Numbered from the stretch's first letter, positions 44,673 through 55,141 are shown. The stretch is DNA of 64,000 nucleotides from Caldicellulosiruptor danielii (GCF_034343125.1 NZ_CP139957.1:1201001-1265000), one strand, 5' to 3'. The notes: a model not told the origin generated them from the letters alone. A program made the numbers and translations.

Positions 44673-45863
44673 ACTGATGTAGATAGGAGATGATTTAAAT
44701 TCTGTCTGCAGATATTTGTGAAAATCTTTATATTGCAAAGCATGCAGCATTGAAGCCCTTATTTCAAGTTCAAGAAGCTCTTTGTATTGAGGGTTTTTTA
44801 ACCACTGCTGATTTAGTTTCGTGATATATTCAATTTTGTCTTTTATCTTATTTAAATATTCTTTTCCTTTTTGGTTGAATCCCAAAACTCTTATATAAGG
44901 TGTAATGGAAAGAAGAGTTTTTTGGTCAAAATTGTTTCTTACAATAGCGTGTATGAATATTCTCTGTAGTCTTGTAAGAGTATATCTTTTAGTTTTTACA
45001 TTCTCAAGAAGATTTTTAGCTGATGGAGAATTAAAAATGTACTTTTCAAATCTATTTTCAAGCCCTTCTTTGACATCCATTTTGTCTTTCAAAAAATTTG
45101 GTAGAACAATGGCGTTGTAGATAAAAAACTTAAAGAAATCCTCAAAAAACACTGGGCCTCTTCCACTCTCAAATTCTTCCAAGAGTATCTCATAAGAGGC
45201 AGATGGCATTTTGTTTTTAATTGCCTGCAGGTTATTTATGTTTCTTCTTATAGCAGTAGCTGAAGAGTATATGTCCTGTGTGAGGTTGGGGTCATTATAG
45301 GAGGTACCTATCCTTCTTATAGTCAATGGTTCAATCTTTGAACTTAACCTGTAAATCCATTTGATATATTCAATTCCAAGTATGTTGTTAGAAGAAAATT
45401 CAATATTGGTTTTACATGTTTTGATAAGAGCAAGTTCACGAGCTTTTGGAAATGAATACCCTTCTTTCAAATAACTTTTCAAACTTGACTTGAAATCATC
45501 TTTTTCAAATGCCAAGTGTTTAGCGGCTTCTTTAAGCTTATCTATATCACCACATTCTGAGCCAAAAACAACAAAGTCAACACCAAGCTGGTTTAAAATA
45601 GATATTGCACCGTATGCAAATATTTCAGCGCTGTTACAGGCATATGCAAATGGAAGTTCAAAGATGACATCTACCCCATTTAAAATAGCCATCTTTGTCC
45701 TTGCCCATTTGTTTACAATTGCAGGTTCTCCTCTTTGAATAAAGTTACCGCTCATTACGCCCACAACTATGTGTGCATTTGTTATTTCTCTTGTCTTTTG
45801 CAGATGGTACAGGTGTCCATTGTGGAAAGGATTGTATTCTACTACTATTCCAGCAACATTCAT
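44661..45863 (-). CDS. tmcAL: tRNA(Met) cytidine acetate ligase
   Basis: A 400-aa nucleotidyltransferase-like protein. GIVVEYNPFHNGHLYHL holds the HNGH nucleotide-binding motif; GVMSGNFIQRGEPA, ELPFAYACNSAEIFAYGA and ILGIEYIKWI are conserved in TmcAL (formerly YlbM). The enzyme activates acetate with ATP and transfers it to the wobble C34 of elongator tRNA-Met (ac4C). GGAAGG on the - strand precedes the ATG. It normally neighbours ylbJ. Confidence 0.93.
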   Translation of the reverse strand: MNVAGIVVEYNPFHNGHLYHLQKTREITNAHIVVGVMSGNFIQRGEPAIVNKWARTKMAILNGVDVIFELPFAYACNSAEIFAYGAISILNQLGVDFVVFGSECGDIDKLKEAAKHLAFEKDDFKSSLKSYLKEGYSFPKARELALIKTCKTNIEFSSNNILGIEYIKWIYRLSSKIEPLTIRRIGTSYNDPNLTQDIYSSATAIRRNINNLQAIKNKMPSASYEILLEEFESGRGPVFFEDFFKFFIYNAIVLPNFLKDKMDVKEGLENRFEKYIFNSPSAKNLLENVKTKRYTLTRLQRIFIHAIVRNNFDQKTLLSITPYIRVLGFNQKGKEYLNKIKDKIEYITKLNQQWLKNPQYKELLELEIRASMLHALQYKDFHKYLQTEFKSSPIYISSRS

Positions 45864-45929
45864 TTTGTAATCCTTCCCCAGGATAGTTTTTTATATAAAG
45901 TATGATACCAAAAAATAATCACGCATCAC

Positions 45930-45942
45930 AACAATTATTGTT
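45930..45942. promoter_or_regulatory. 13-nt palindrome between tmcAL and acd
   Basis: AACAATTATTGTT is an exact palindrome around one central base, upstream of both divergent genes. It could be a small operator, but AT-rich palindromes of this size also arise by chance. Confidence 0.3.
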
Positions 45943-45979
45943 ACAAAATAACTCCATCAATGTAAAAAAATTTGGCTGT

Positions 45980-46009
45980 TTGACAATAGAGAATTTCATC
46001 TGATAAACT
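45980..46009 (+). promoter_or_regulatory. Sigma-A promoter of acd-etfBA
   Basis: TTGACA (45980-45985), an 18-nt spacer, then TAAACT (46004-46009). It lies 42 nt before the acd GTG. Confidence 0.65.
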
Positions 46010-46050
46010 ATGAAGAAGGATACTGCAAAGGTAGGGGGCGAATTTTTAAG

Positions 46051-47196
46051 GTGGAATATTTTTTAAGTGAAGAACAAAAGATTATAAAGAAACTTGCAAA
46101 GAGGATTTCAGATGAATATGTCTCAAAAGTTGCAATTAAATATGACAAAGAAGGCATATTTCCAAGAGATATATTGGACCTTTTAGCATACACAGAGCTC
46201 ACTGGTGTATACATTCCTAAAGAGTACGGCGGGTTTGGTGGCGGTGTTATGGAAATGTGCCTTGTTGTAGAAGAACTTTCAAGAAATTGTGCAGGTGTCG
46301 CGGTATCATACGCTGCAACAGCTCTGGGTGTATATCCTATAATTCTTTATGGCAAAGAAGAACAAAAGAGAAAGTATTTACCTAAGATAGCAAAAGGAGA
46401 GTTGATAGCTGCGTTTGCATTGACAGAAGCTGATGCTGGAAGTGATGTGAGTAGTATAAAGACAACTGCAGAGAAAAAAGGAGATTATTATATTTTAAAC
46501 GGAAGCAAACATTGGATTACAAACGGCGGTGAAGCTGACGTGTATGTGGTATTTGCAGTAACAGACAAGTCAAAAGGACCGCGAGGAATTTCAGCTTTCA
46601 TTGTAGAAAGGGGATATGAAGGTTTTTATTGTGGGAAAAAAGAAGATAAGATGGGCATAAGAGCATCTTCTACTACAGAGCTTATATTTGAAGATTGTAA
46701 GGTTCATAAGGAAAATCTTCTTGGCCGTGAAGGGACAGGATTTATTATTGCTATGAAGACTTTTGACAGGACACGTCCTGGAGTTGCTGCAATGGCTGTT
46801 GGAATTGCCCAGGGTGCATATGAACACGCAGTCAGGTATGCAAAAGAAAGGGTCCAGTTCGGGCAACCTCTTTCATCCTTTCAGGCAATTCAGCATATGC
46901 TGGCTGACATGTACATAAACATCGAAGCTGCAAGAGCTATGCTTTATTCCACATGTCGAATGATTGATAGTGGTGCAAAGGATTTTTCAAAGGAGTCTTC
47001 AGCGTGCAAGGTTTTCGCGTCTGATGTTGCTATGAAGGTCACCACTGATGCCGTTCAGATGTTGGGTGGGAATGGATATGTCAAAGACTATCCTGTGGAA
47101 AAGATGATGAGGGATGCTAAAGTAACTCAGATATTTGAAGGCGCAAATCAGATTCAGAGAAATATTATCGCATCTGAAATCATAAAAGAATATTAA
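46051..47196 (+). CDS. Acyl-CoA dehydrogenase
   Basis: A 381-aa flavoenzyme. [20 protein letters not shown] (FAD/substrate loop), YKERVQFG-type [38 protein letters not shown] and [14 protein letters not shown] are family hallmarks. The general base should be the Glu of FEGAN. It is closest by eye to short/branched-chain or butyryl-CoA dehydrogenases. The GTG start follows AGGGGG. The following etfB and etfA encode its electron acceptor. No thiolase, crotonase or hydroxyacyl-CoA dehydrogenase lies nearby. Confidence 0.93.
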   Translation: MEYFLSEEQKIIKKLAKRISDEYVSKVAIKYDKEGIFPRDILDLLAYTELTGVYIPKEYGGFGGGVMEMCLVVEELSRNCAGVAVSYAATALGVYPIILYGKEEQKRKYLPKIAKGELIAAFALTEADAGSDVSSIKTTAEKKGDYYILNGSKHWITNGGEADVYVVFAVTDKSKGPRGISAFIVERGYEGFYCGKKEDKMGIRASSTTELIFEDCKVHKENLLGREGTGFIIAMKTFDRTRPGVAAMAVGIAQGAYEHAVRYAKERVQFGQPLSSFQAIQHMLADMYINIEAARAMLYSTCRMIDSGAKDFSKESSACKVFASDVAMKVTTDAVQMLGGNGYVKDYPVEKMMRDAKVTQIFEGANQIQRNIIASEIIKEY

Positions 47197-47219
47197 TCTT
47201 GAGGGGGAACTTTTGAAAG

Positions 47220-48008
47220 ATGAAAATTCTTGTGTGTATAAAACAAGTAGTAGACCCAGAAAAAGTGGAGTATAATGCTCAAACCAAAACAATAAAGAGA
47301 AATGCTCAACATTTGATGAACAATCCTGCAGACTTGAGCGCTTTAGAGTTTGCTCTTAGAATAAAGGATGTTTATAAAGATGTTCATATCACCACCCTTT
47401 CAATGGGTCCTGCTGAGTGTGAAAGCAAAATAAAAGAACTTATAGAGGTTGGTTGTGACAGCTGTGTTCTTTTGAGTGATAAAAGACTTGCTGGTTCTGA
47501 TGCGTATTCTACTGCGTATGCGCTGGCAAAGGCTATTGAAAAGCTTGGTAATTTTGACTTGATACTGTGTGGTGAATCTTCCTTAGATGGTGAGACCTCT
47601 ATTGTCCCACCTCAGATAGCGGAATATCTCAATATTCCTCACATAGCATTTGCAAGTAATATAAAAGTTTTAGATTTGCAGCGCATTGAAGTTGAAAGAA
47701 AATCAAAAAATCTGCTATTTAAGTTTGAGGTAAAATTGCCTGCGCTGATTTCTGTCAAGAAAGATAGAGCTTTTCTTAGACTTCCAAAACTGAGCCTTAT
47801 GATAAAAGCTCTTTCTTATACTCCTCAAATCTTGAGTTTAGATGATTTAGAAAACTTTGATTTTGACAAAGTTGGAACAGAAGGTTCAAAGACCTTAGTC
47901 GATGAGTTTGTTGAACAAAAACTTGAAGAGGTTAAATGTGAGATTTACGAAGGACTCGAAGCTGCTCAAATAGATTGTATAGCCGACCTTGTTATGAGGT
48001 TTTTATAA
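47220..48008 (+). CDS. etfB: Electron transfer flavoprotein beta subunit
   Basis: A 262-aa subunit. MKILVCIKQVVDPEKVEYN at the start, LSALEFALRIKD, and LILCGESSLDGETSIVPPQIAEYL in the middle match EtfB. The later VERKSKNLLFKFEVKLPALISVKK corresponds to the recognition-loop region. With EtfA it takes electrons from the acyl-CoA dehydrogenase, or bifurcates them in some anaerobes. GAGGGGG precedes the ATG. Confidence 0.94.
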   Translation: MKILVCIKQVVDPEKVEYNAQTKTIKRNAQHLMNNPADLSALEFALRIKDVYKDVHITTLSMGPAECESKIKELIEVGCDSCVLLSDKRLAGSDAYSTAYALAKAIEKLGNFDLILCGESSLDGETSIVPPQIAEYLNIPHIAFASNIKVLDLQRIEVERKSKNLLFKFEVKLPALISVKKDRAFLRLPKLSLMIKALSYTPQILSLDDLENFDFDKVGTEGSKTLVDEFVEQKLEEVKCEIYEGLEAAQIDCIADLVMRFL

Positions 48009-48048
48009 ATGTTAAATTTCAATTTCATAAGGGGGACTAAAAAGAGAA

Positions 48049-49053
48049 ATGGAACATGTTATATTTGTACCGGCAATTTACCGTGTTGATGAAATCTCAC
48101 AACTTGCTTCTTTTCTTTCTTTCATTGAGGGCAGAATTACAGTTAAAGATAAAAAGATTGTTTTGTACCTGTATTCGAACAGAAAAGTTGAAGATAAGGA
48201 TATAAATTATTTAAAAACATTACCTGCAAATCAAATTGTCGTCAGTAAAAGTGAACATTTTTCAGACTGGGAACAGCCTTACATTGAAGCCATAACTCAG
48301 CATATAAAAACAATAAAACCTCATGCTGTCATTTCAACATCAGACGAATTTATAAAGTCAATTTTAGCAAGAGTTGCTGCACGTTTTTCATGTGGATTTG
48401 CTGTTGATTGTACAGACTTTATTTTTGATGAAGTGACTCAAAACTATATTTTTTTAAAGCCTGCATATGCAGGAAATATAAACGCAAAGATTTCAGTCAA
48501 AAATTCTTCTATTGTCTTTGCTACCTTAAAGATAAAAAATGTAGCTGAATGTTCTTTTGAGAACGTTGATAGAAAAGTTGAGATCATTGAAAGTCTCTTT
48601 GAAGAGCTTAAACTTTTTTCTGGCAATATTAAGATTATTGAAAAAAATTTAGCTCAGAATATTGATAACAAACTTGAAAGTGCTAAAATAGTTATTGGTG
48701 TAGGAAGGGGAATCAAAGACAAGGAAAATTTAAAATATGCTTTTGAACTTGCAAATATTTTAAATGGTGCGGTTGGTGTCACACGGCCACTTGTTGATAT
48801 GGGCTGGGTTGACAGAGAATATCAAATTGGCCAAAGTGGTAAGATTATCTCACCGCAAATATATTTTGCTTTTGGAGTTTCGGGTGCGGCCCATCATATT
48901 TGTGGAATTGGCAGCCCAAAACTCATAATAGCTGTTAACAGAAATAAAGATGCGCAGATTTTTAAAATTGCTCATTACGGGATTGTAGCAGATGCTACCT
49001 CTGTTATGAAAAGTTTTATAAAAGCTTTTAAAAATAGGCTCAAAGGTTGCTGA
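48049..49053 (+). CDS. etfA: Electron transfer flavoprotein alpha subunit
   Basis: A 334-aa subunit. The FAD-binding C-terminal domain shows GVTRPLVDMGWVDREYQIGQSGKIISPQIYFAFGVSGAAHHICGI and VADATSVMKSF. The loop reads GVSGAAHHICGI where many EtfA proteins have GISGA-QH-xG. The N-terminal domain is divergent. It overlaps nothing; the 40-nt gap to etfB carries GGGGG. Confidence 0.93.
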   Translation: MEHVIFVPAIYRVDEISQLASFLSFIEGRITVKDKKIVLYLYSNRKVEDKDINYLKTLPANQIVVSKSEHFSDWEQPYIEAITQHIKTIKPHAVISTSDEFIKSILARVAARFSCGFAVDCTDFIFDEVTQNYIFLKPAYAGNINAKISVKNSSIVFATLKIKNVAECSFENVDRKVEIIESLFEELKLFSGNIKIIEKNLAQNIDNKLESAKIVIGVGRGIKDKENLKYAFELANILNGAVGVTRPLVDMGWVDREYQIGQSGKIISPQIYFAFGVSGAAHHICGIGSPKLIIAVNRNKDAQIFKIAHYGIVADATSVMKSFIKAFKNRLKGC

Positions 49054-49085
49054 TTTTTAGAGGTGCTCTGGAGGAAGTTTAAGTA

Positions 49086-49970
49086 ATGAAAAGGAAACTC
49101 TCGGCGGTTGTTTTAATTTTAGGTTTTTTCTTTCTTTTTTTAAGTGGATGTTCGAATATATTTCAAAATACAAACTTTTGGGAAGCAAATTCAGTACAGT
49201 TTTTAGATAAGCAAACATGTAGTATATTTTTTTTAGATGTAGGTCAGGGAGATAGTATACTGATAAAAACACCAGGAAATAAGTTTGTATTGATTGACTC
49301 AGGGCCGAATTCTGCTGAGCAGGATGTTTTACAAACATTAGATAGATTAAATGTCAAAAAATTGGATGTGGTGATTGCAACTCATCCGCATGAGGACCAT
49401 ATTGGTAATATGGACAAGATTATTTCTAAATATGACATAGAAAGATTTTATACAACCAATAAAACAGCAAACACTCAGACGTTTGAGGATATGCTAAACG
49501 CACTTAGGAAAAAGAACCTAAAAATTTCAATCGCAAGGCCGTTTGATAGGCTGATGTTAAATGGTGTTACATTGACTTTTTTATCACCTCTTAAAGATTA
49601 TGATGATTTGAATGATTCAAGTGTGGTTGTCATGCTTGAATTTGCGGGAAAAAGAGTGTTATTTACTGGTGATATTTCAAAAGATGTGGAATATGACATT
49701 ATAAAAAAAGCACACGATATAAAGGCTGATGTTTTAAAGGTTTCTCATCATGGAAGCTATGCTGCAACTTCAAGTTTATTTTTAAAAAATATAGATCCCA
49801 AGGTGGGTATCATAAGTGTGGGAAAAAACAATCCCTACGGTCATCCGCACTCATCTACAATAAGGAGATTGAAAAAATTTAAGGTAAAAATATTTACAAC
49901 AGAACAAAATGGCAACATTGTTGTGCAAATATTTCCAGATGGAACGATAAAACTCATCACCCAGAGATAG
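49086..49970 (+). CDS. Secreted lipoprotein with ComEC-like metallo-beta-lactamase domain
   Basis: A 294-aa protein. The signal peptide (residues 1-21, FFFLFLSGC) ends in a lipobox with the lipidated Cys at about 22. The MBL fold shows IFFLDVGQGDSILIKTP, DSGPNS, THPHEDHIGN (metal ligands), LFTGDIS and SHHGSY, as in the ComEC C-terminal hydrolase. It is probably anchored outside the membrane. ComEC-type domains are linked to nuclease activity, which is only inferred here. Confidence 0.88.
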   Translation: MKRKLSAVVLILGFFFLFLSGCSNIFQNTNFWEANSVQFLDKQTCSIFFLDVGQGDSILIKTPGNKFVLIDSGPNSAEQDVLQTLDRLNVKKLDVVIATHPHEDHIGNMDKIISKYDIERFYTTNKTANTQTFEDMLNALRKKNLKISIARPFDRLMLNGVTLTFLSPLKDYDDLNDSSVVVMLEFAGKRVLFTGDISKDVEYDIIKKAHDIKADVLKVSHHGSYAATSSLFLKNIDPKVGIISVGKNNPYGHPHSSTIRRLKKFKVKIFTTEQNGNIVVQIFPDGTIKLITQR

Positions 49971-49989
49971 AAAGGAGAAAAGCTGAAAA

Positions 49990-50775
49990 ATGATTTATAT
50001 ATTTAAAAAAAGGATTAAGGAAATGACAGCAATAATTATCTTATTTTTGATACTGTCAGCTGTGGTTGTACAATTTTTTACAAAAACATTATGGACAGCT
50101 GAGACAAACCTAAGACTCGATAATAATCTTTTGAATCCGTTCAATTTCAATACTTCATCACCCGATGTTTCCAATATGGTGCAAGGTCTGTATTCTAACG
50201 TGACTGCATTGGATTTGAACAATGAATACTTAGAGATGGTGGCGTTAAACCCTCCTTTTGTTGACTATGTGACAAGCAGATATGGTGAAGATGAGAGATT
50301 TGGAGTTTTTATTGAACCGAAAGCTTCAAAGAGCGGTATAAACTATGTTGTTGTAAAAGCAGTTGGAGATTCAGAAACTGCTGCTCAAAATATGCTAAAT
50401 GAATATCTAAAAAGTTTGGATAACCAGGTAATCTCAGATTTGAAAAGTAAGTCAGAAGCTGCTCAAAAACTTTTGGATGAGCTTTTGCTTGAAAGAAGCA
50501 AATATGAAAAGACAAAGTTGACTTCAAGTGAACAAGAACAGCTAAGCCAGATTTCAGCTGCTATAACTCTTATCAAGTGGGTAAATGAACATTACAACAA
50601 AGTGATTGATTTAAAGAGTGCTATATATCAATATGGAAAGGTGAAGGTGTATGAGTCTGCTGGGAGCAAGTTTGAAAAAGCATTGAGAGTTGTCGCTGGA
50701 ATGCTGGCAGGTGTGATTGTGGCAATTTTGTATATAATATATAGAGAGAGAAAATATATTATCCAGAATTTATAA
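49990..50775 (+). CDS. Wzz-like polysaccharide chain-length/export protein
   Basis: A 261-aa membrane protein with a helix near each end (about residues 13-31 and 231-251). Between them lies an external, partly coiled-coil domain (residues 150-215). This is the topology of Wzz/capsule co-polymerases. The N-terminal WTAETNLRLDNNLLNPF segment is also reminiscent. Sequence similarity is weak, so the call rests on topology and position at the head of a polysaccharide cluster. No tyrosine kinase domain follows. Confidence 0.65.
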   Translation: MIYIFKKRIKEMTAIIILFLILSAVVVQFFTKTLWTAETNLRLDNNLLNPFNFNTSSPDVSNMVQGLYSNVTALDLNNEYLEMVALNPPFVDYVTSRYGEDERFGVFIEPKASKSGINYVVVKAVGDSETAAQNMLNEYLKSLDNQVISDLKSKSEAAQKLLDELLLERSKYEKTKLTSSEQEQLSQISAAITLIKWVNEHYNKVIDLKSAIYQYGKVKVYESAGSKFEKALRVVAGMLAGVIVAILYIIYRERKYIIQNL

Positions 50776-50818
50776 TTTTTCAAAATATCAAAATTAGAAT
50801 GGAGATGAGGTCTTAAAA

Positions 50819-51928
50819 ATGATTTCGCTTATTGATTTGAAAAGACAGTACCAAAATATTTCCCAAGAAATAGTAGACAGTGTAAAAGAGGTATTTGAAA
50901 GTGGACAATATATCTTAGGGCCGAAAGTTGCAGAGTTTGAGAAAAAGTGCACTGAGTATCTGAATGTAAAACACGCCATAGGTGTTGGGAATGGAACAGA
51001 TGCCCTTGTCATAGCACTTGAAAGCGTTGGTATAGGACAAGGTGATGAGGTTATAACCACTCCTTTTACCTTTTTTGCGACAGCTGAGGCAATAGTGAGA
51101 GTGGGTGCAAGACCAGTTTTTGTTGACATTGATCCTCTGTCGTACAACATAGATCCTGAAAAGATAGAAGAAAAAATTACTGAGCGCACAAAAGCTATTA
51201 TTCCTGTCCATATATTTGGTCAAGTGTGTGACATGAAGAAAATAGTACAAATTGCCAGAAAGTATAACTTGTATGTTATCGAAGATGCCTGCCAAGCATT
51301 TGGTGCTGAATTTGAAGGGAAAAAAGCAGGTACAATTGGAGATGTGGGATGTTTTTCGTTCTTTCCTACAAAGAACTTAGGCGGTTTTGGCGATGGTGGT
51401 CTGATTGTAACAGATTCTGACGAGATTGCTTCAAAAGCAAGGATGCTCCGACAGCATGGTTCTAAAAAGAAGTATTTCAATGAGATGATAGGATTTAACA
51501 GCAGGCTTGACGAAGTGCAGGCAGCAATACTTCTTGTTAAACTCAAATATATTGAGAATTGGAATAGAAGGAGAATAGAAATAGCTCAAAAGTTTTCTAC
51601 AGAGCTTAGGCTTAATGGTCTTGTCACTCCAAAAAAGTGCAATAGTTTTGAGTTTGGACACATATATCATCTGTATATTCTCCAATATGAAAAAAGAGAA
51701 AAGCTTATGGAATATTTAGCACAGAAGGGAATTGCAACAGGTATATATTATCCTGTACCGCTGCACTTGACTAAAGCCTTGAGTTTTTTGGGATATAAAG
51801 AAGGTGACTTTGAAATTGCCGAAAATCTTTGCAAAAAGTCATTTGCAATTCCAATGTTTCCTGAATTGACGGATGAAGAGATAGAGTATATAACAACTTC
51901 AATAAATCAATTTGGAGGGAGTTTATAA
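50819..51928 (+). CDS. DegT/DnrJ/EryC1-family aminotransferase (WbpE-like)
   Basis: A 369-aa PLP sugar aminotransferase. DLKRQYQNI at the start, GTDALVIALES, VIEDACQAFGAEF and the PLP lysine in SFFPTKNLGGFGDGG are diagnostic. Next to WbpA-, WbpB- and WbpD-like genes it most likely aminates C3 of UDP-3-keto-GlcNAcA. Its stop overlaps the next ATG by one base. GGAGATGAGG precedes its own start. Confidence 0.9.
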   Translation: MISLIDLKRQYQNISQEIVDSVKEVFESGQYILGPKVAEFEKKCTEYLNVKHAIGVGNGTDALVIALESVGIGQGDEVITTPFTFFATAEAIVRVGARPVFVDIDPLSYNIDPEKIEEKITERTKAIIPVHIFGQVCDMKKIVQIARKYNLYVIEDACQAFGAEFEGKKAGTIGDVGCFSFFPTKNLGGFGDGGLIVTDSDEIASKARMLRQHGSKKKYFNEMIGFNSRLDEVQAAILLVKLKYIENWNRRRIEIAQKFSTELRLNGLVTPKKCNSFEFGHIYHLYILQYEKREKLMEYLAQKGIATGIYYPVPLHLTKALSFLGYKEGDFEIAENLCKKSFAIPMFPELTDEEIEYITTSINQFGGSL

Positions 51929-53241
51929 TGAATGAGATTGCACAAAGACTTCTTGAGAAGATTGAAAGCAAAACAGCAGTAATTGGAGTTGTAGGGCTTG
52001 GGTATGTAGGTCTTCCGCTTGCTGTTGAGAAAGCTAAAGCAGGGTATAAAGTTATTGGATTTGATATACAGCAAAAGAGAGTTGATATGGTAAACAGAGG
52101 CCAAAATTATATAGGTGATGTTGTGGACAAAGAACTTGCTGACCTTGTAAAGGAAGGTAGAATCTTTGCCACAACTGATTACAGCAAAATTGGTGATGTT
52201 GATGCTGTTGCTATATGTGTTCCCACTCCACTTGATAAATACAAACAGCCAGATATTTCGTATGTTGTAAATTCTACAAGGGAGATTGCAAAATACCTTC
52301 ACAGAGGGATGTTGGTTGTTTTAGAGAGTACTACATATCCAGGGACGACTGAAGAAGTGGTAAAACCTATTTTGGAAGAAAGTGGGCTAAAATGCGGTGA
52401 GGATTTCTTTTTAGCTTTTTCACCTGAGAGAGTTGATCCGGGCAACAAGGTGTATAATACAAAGAACACTCCAAAGGTTGTTGGCGGAGTGACAAAAACA
52501 TGTACTGAGATAGCTGCAAGGCTTTATGAGAATGTTTTAGAAGGAGAGGTATTCAAGGTTAGCTCTCCAAGGGTTGCAGAAATGGAAAAGATTTTGGAAA
52601 ACACTTTCAGAAATATAAATATTGCGCTTGTAAACGAAATGGCTATTTTGTGCGAAAGGATGAACATTGATATTTGGGAGGTCATTGAGGCAGCAAAGAC
52701 AAAACCATATGGATTTATGGCATTTTATCCTGGACCTGGGCTTGGTGGTCATTGCATACCGATTGACCCGTTTTATCTCACTTGGAAAGCGCGTGAATAT
52801 GATTATCATACAAGGTTAATTGAAATAGCTGGTGAAATAAACAACTATATGCCAGAATATGTGGTTGAAAGGGTTATGAAAATACTCAATAAATTCAAAA
52901 AACCTTTGAATGGCTCAAAAATTTTAATTTTAGGTGTGGCATACAAGAAAGATATTGATGATATAAGAGAGTCACCTGCATTAAAAATTATCGAAATTTT
53001 TGAAAAAGAGAATGCAGAGGTAGAATACAATGACCCATATGTACCGGGTTTTACTTATAATGGCAAACAGTATTTCTCGGTGGATTTTACAGCAGAGTCG
53101 CTCAAAAAATATGATATAGTGGTTATTATAACAGATCACTCAAAATATGATTATAACTTTATCGTAGAGAATGCTAACCTCGTTTTTGATACAAGAAACG
53201 CTACAAAGGGCATAAAGTCAGACAAAGTTTATAAACTATAA
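51928..53241 (+). CDS. UDP-N-acetylglucosamine 6-dehydrogenase (WbpA-like)
   Basis: A 437-aa nucleotide-sugar dehydrogenase. VIGVVGLGYVGLPLAVEKAKAGYKVIGFD is the NAD site, and the catalytic Cys lies in GPGLGGHCIPIDPFYL. The C-terminal UDP-binding domain has ILILGVAYKKDIDDIRESPAL. Family members oxidise UDP-HexNAc to the uronic acid; neighbours argue for UDP-GlcNAc. Confidence 0.9.
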   Translation: MNEIAQRLLEKIESKTAVIGVVGLGYVGLPLAVEKAKAGYKVIGFDIQQKRVDMVNRGQNYIGDVVDKELADLVKEGRIFATTDYSKIGDVDAVAICVPTPLDKYKQPDISYVVNSTREIAKYLHRGMLVVLESTTYPGTTEEVVKPILEESGLKCGEDFFLAFSPERVDPGNKVYNTKNTPKVVGGVTKTCTEIAARLYENVLEGEVFKVSSPRVAEMEKILENTFRNINIALVNEMAILCERMNIDIWEVIEAAKTKPYGFMAFYPGPGLGGHCIPIDPFYLTWKAREYDYHTRLIEIAGEINNYMPEYVVERVMKILNKFKKPLNGSKILILGVAYKKDIDDIRESPALKIIEIFEKENAEVEYNDPYVPGFTYNGKQYFSVDFTAESLKKYDIVVIITDHSKYDYNFIVENANLVFDTRNATKGIKSDKVYKL

Positions 53242-53279
53242 AAAAATACAAAAAATTCAATGTAATGGAGGATTTATTG

Positions 53280-54404
53280 ATGGAAAAATTAAAGATCTGT
53301 CTTGTTGGATGTGGGAGAATATCATTTAAACATGCTGAGGCTTTTGCTAACAATTATGACCAGCTTGAGGTTGTGGGTTTTTGTGACATAGATAGGCAGA
53401 AAGCTTTGAGGACAAGACAAAAGTATTATGAACTGCTTGCAACCAAAGGAATTGAAATAAAAAATGATATACCTATATACACAGATTATATAAAGATGTT
53501 AAAAGAACAAGAATGTGACATAGTTGACATAGCAACATACAGCGGATGCCATGCTGAGCAGACACTTATTGCTTTGGATTTTAACAAGCATGTGATTGTA
53601 GAAAAGCCCATGGCACTTTCAATAGATGATGCAGATTTGATGATTAAAAAAGCAAGAGAAAAGAAAAAAGTACTTGGTGTATGTCTACAAAACAGGTTTA
53701 ACAAGAGTGTGCAAAAACTGAAAAGTACCATCGATAACGGCAAGTTTGGCAAGATACTCTATGCTGTTGCAAGTATTAGATGGAATAGGAACGATGAATA
53801 CTACAGGCAAGATAACTGGAGAGGCACATGGGAACAAGATGGTGGTGCGCTTATGAATCAGTGTACCCACAATATTGACCTTTTGCAGTGGATAATAGGT
53901 TCCGAGGTTGACGAGATTTATGGTGACATAGAAACATTTTTAAGACCGATTGAAGCAGAAGATACAGGGTTTGCCATTTTGAAATTCAAAAGTGGAGCAA
54001 GAGGGATAGTTGAAGGGACTACATGTGTTTGGCCTTCAAATTTGGAAGAGACGCTCAGCGTATTTGGTCAAACAGGCACAGCAGTGCTTGGTGGTACATC
54101 GGTCAACAAAATTGTTGTGTGGCGTGTGCCTGATGAGGATGAAAAAGAGGCTTTGGAAAAGTTTGCAGAAAATCCAGACAATGTATATGGGTTTGGGCAC
54201 ACTCCTCTTTTCAGGGATGTTATTGAAGCCATCAAAAGCGGAAAAGACCCGCTTGTTACGGGAGAAGAGGGTAAAAAACCGCTTGAGATAATTCTTGGTA
54301 TTTATAAATCAGCAATTGAAAGAAGACCAATAAAACTGCCACTTACTAACTTTTCAACAATAGATATGAAAAAGGTTTATGAAAGGCAGAGATTGGTAAA
54401 ATGA
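53280..54404 (+). CDS. Gfo/Idh/MocA-family oxidoreductase (WbpB/WlbA-like)
   Basis: A 374-aa NAD-dependent oxidoreductase. [17 protein letters not shown] is the Rossmann motif; [11 protein letters not shown] contains the conserved EKP Lys, and [20 protein letters not shown] the catalytic His region. In the diacetamido-uronate pathway this enzyme oxidises C3 of UDP-GlcNAcA. GGAGG at 53267-53271 selects ATG 53280 over ATG 53265, which immediately precedes it. Confidence 0.88.
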   Translation: MEKLKICLVGCGRISFKHAEAFANNYDQLEVVGFCDIDRQKALRTRQKYYELLATKGIEIKNDIPIYTDYIKMLKEQECDIVDIATYSGCHAEQTLIALDFNKHVIVEKPMALSIDDADLMIKKAREKKKVLGVCLQNRFNKSVQKLKSTIDNGKFGKILYAVASIRWNRNDEYYRQDNWRGTWEQDGGALMNQCTHNIDLLQWIIGSEVDEIYGDIETFLRPIEAEDTGFAILKFKSGARGIVEGTTCVWPSNLEETLSVFGQTGTAVLGGTSVNKIVVWRVPDEDEKEALEKFAENPDNVYGFGHTPLFRDVIEAIKSGKDPLVTGEEGKKPLEIILGIYKSAIERRPIKLPLTNFSTIDMKKVYERQRLVK

Positions 54405-55141
54405 GATTTATAAGTGAGAAAGCAAAGATAGCTGAAAATGTTGAAATGGGCTATTTTGTTGTAATAGAAGATGATGTTGAGATTGGTAGCGGATGCAAAA
54501 TTGGTCACAATGTAATTATAAAAAAAGGAAGCATTATAGGTGACAATGTCGAAATTTCTGATGGTACAATTATAGGAAAATCTCCTCAAAAGGCTTTTGC
54601 GAGCAAAACAACAGAAGAGAATGTTCTTCCACCTGCTAAGATTGGGAACAACGTCAAGATTGGAGCAAACAGTATAATCTACAGAGGTGCAACTGTCTAC
54701 GATAATGTCTTTATAGCCGACCTTGTGACAATAAGAGAAAATGTAACAATTGGTGAGTTTACTATTATAGGTCGTGGTGTTAGCATAGAAAACAAGACAA
54801 CTATTGGAAGTTATTGCAAAATAGAGACAAATGCGTATATTACTGCACTTTCAACAATTGAGGATTGGGCATTTATTGCACCGTGTGTTGTTACCTCAAA
54901 TGACAATTTTGCGGGAAGAGGTAAGGACAGAGCAAAATATTTCAAGGGTGTTACAGTAAAACGAGGTGGCAGAATTGGTGCAAATGCCACCGTGCTTCCC
55001 GGAAAAGTGATTGGAGAGGAAGGGTTTGTTGGTGCTGGCAGTGTTGTTACGAAAGATGTAATGCCGAGAAAGATTGTTGTGGGAAATCCTGCAAGGGAGA
55101 TAAAAGATGTACCGGCTGATCAGTTACTTGAAAACCAATAA
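54401..55141 (+). CDS. Left-handed beta-helix N-acetyltransferase (WbpD/WlbB-like)
   Basis: A 246-aa hexapeptide-repeat acyltransferase with runs such as [20 protein letters not shown] and [19 protein letters not shown]. The C-terminal [28 protein letters not shown] is conserved. It would acetylate the 3-amino group, completing UDP-2,3-diacetamido-2,3-dideoxyglucuronate. The ATG overlaps the oxidoreductase stop. Confidence 0.88.
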   Translation: MRFISEKAKIAENVEMGYFVVIEDDVEIGSGCKIGHNVIIKKGSIIGDNVEISDGTIIGKSPQKAFASKTTEENVLPPAKIGNNVKIGANSIIYRGATVYDNVFIADLVTIRENVTIGEFTIIGRGVSIENKTTIGSYCKIETNAYITALSTIEDWAFIAPCVVTSNDNFAGRGKDRAKYFKGVTVKRGGRIGANATVLPGKVIGEEGFVGAGSVVTKDVMPRKIVVGNPAREIKDVPADQLLENQ

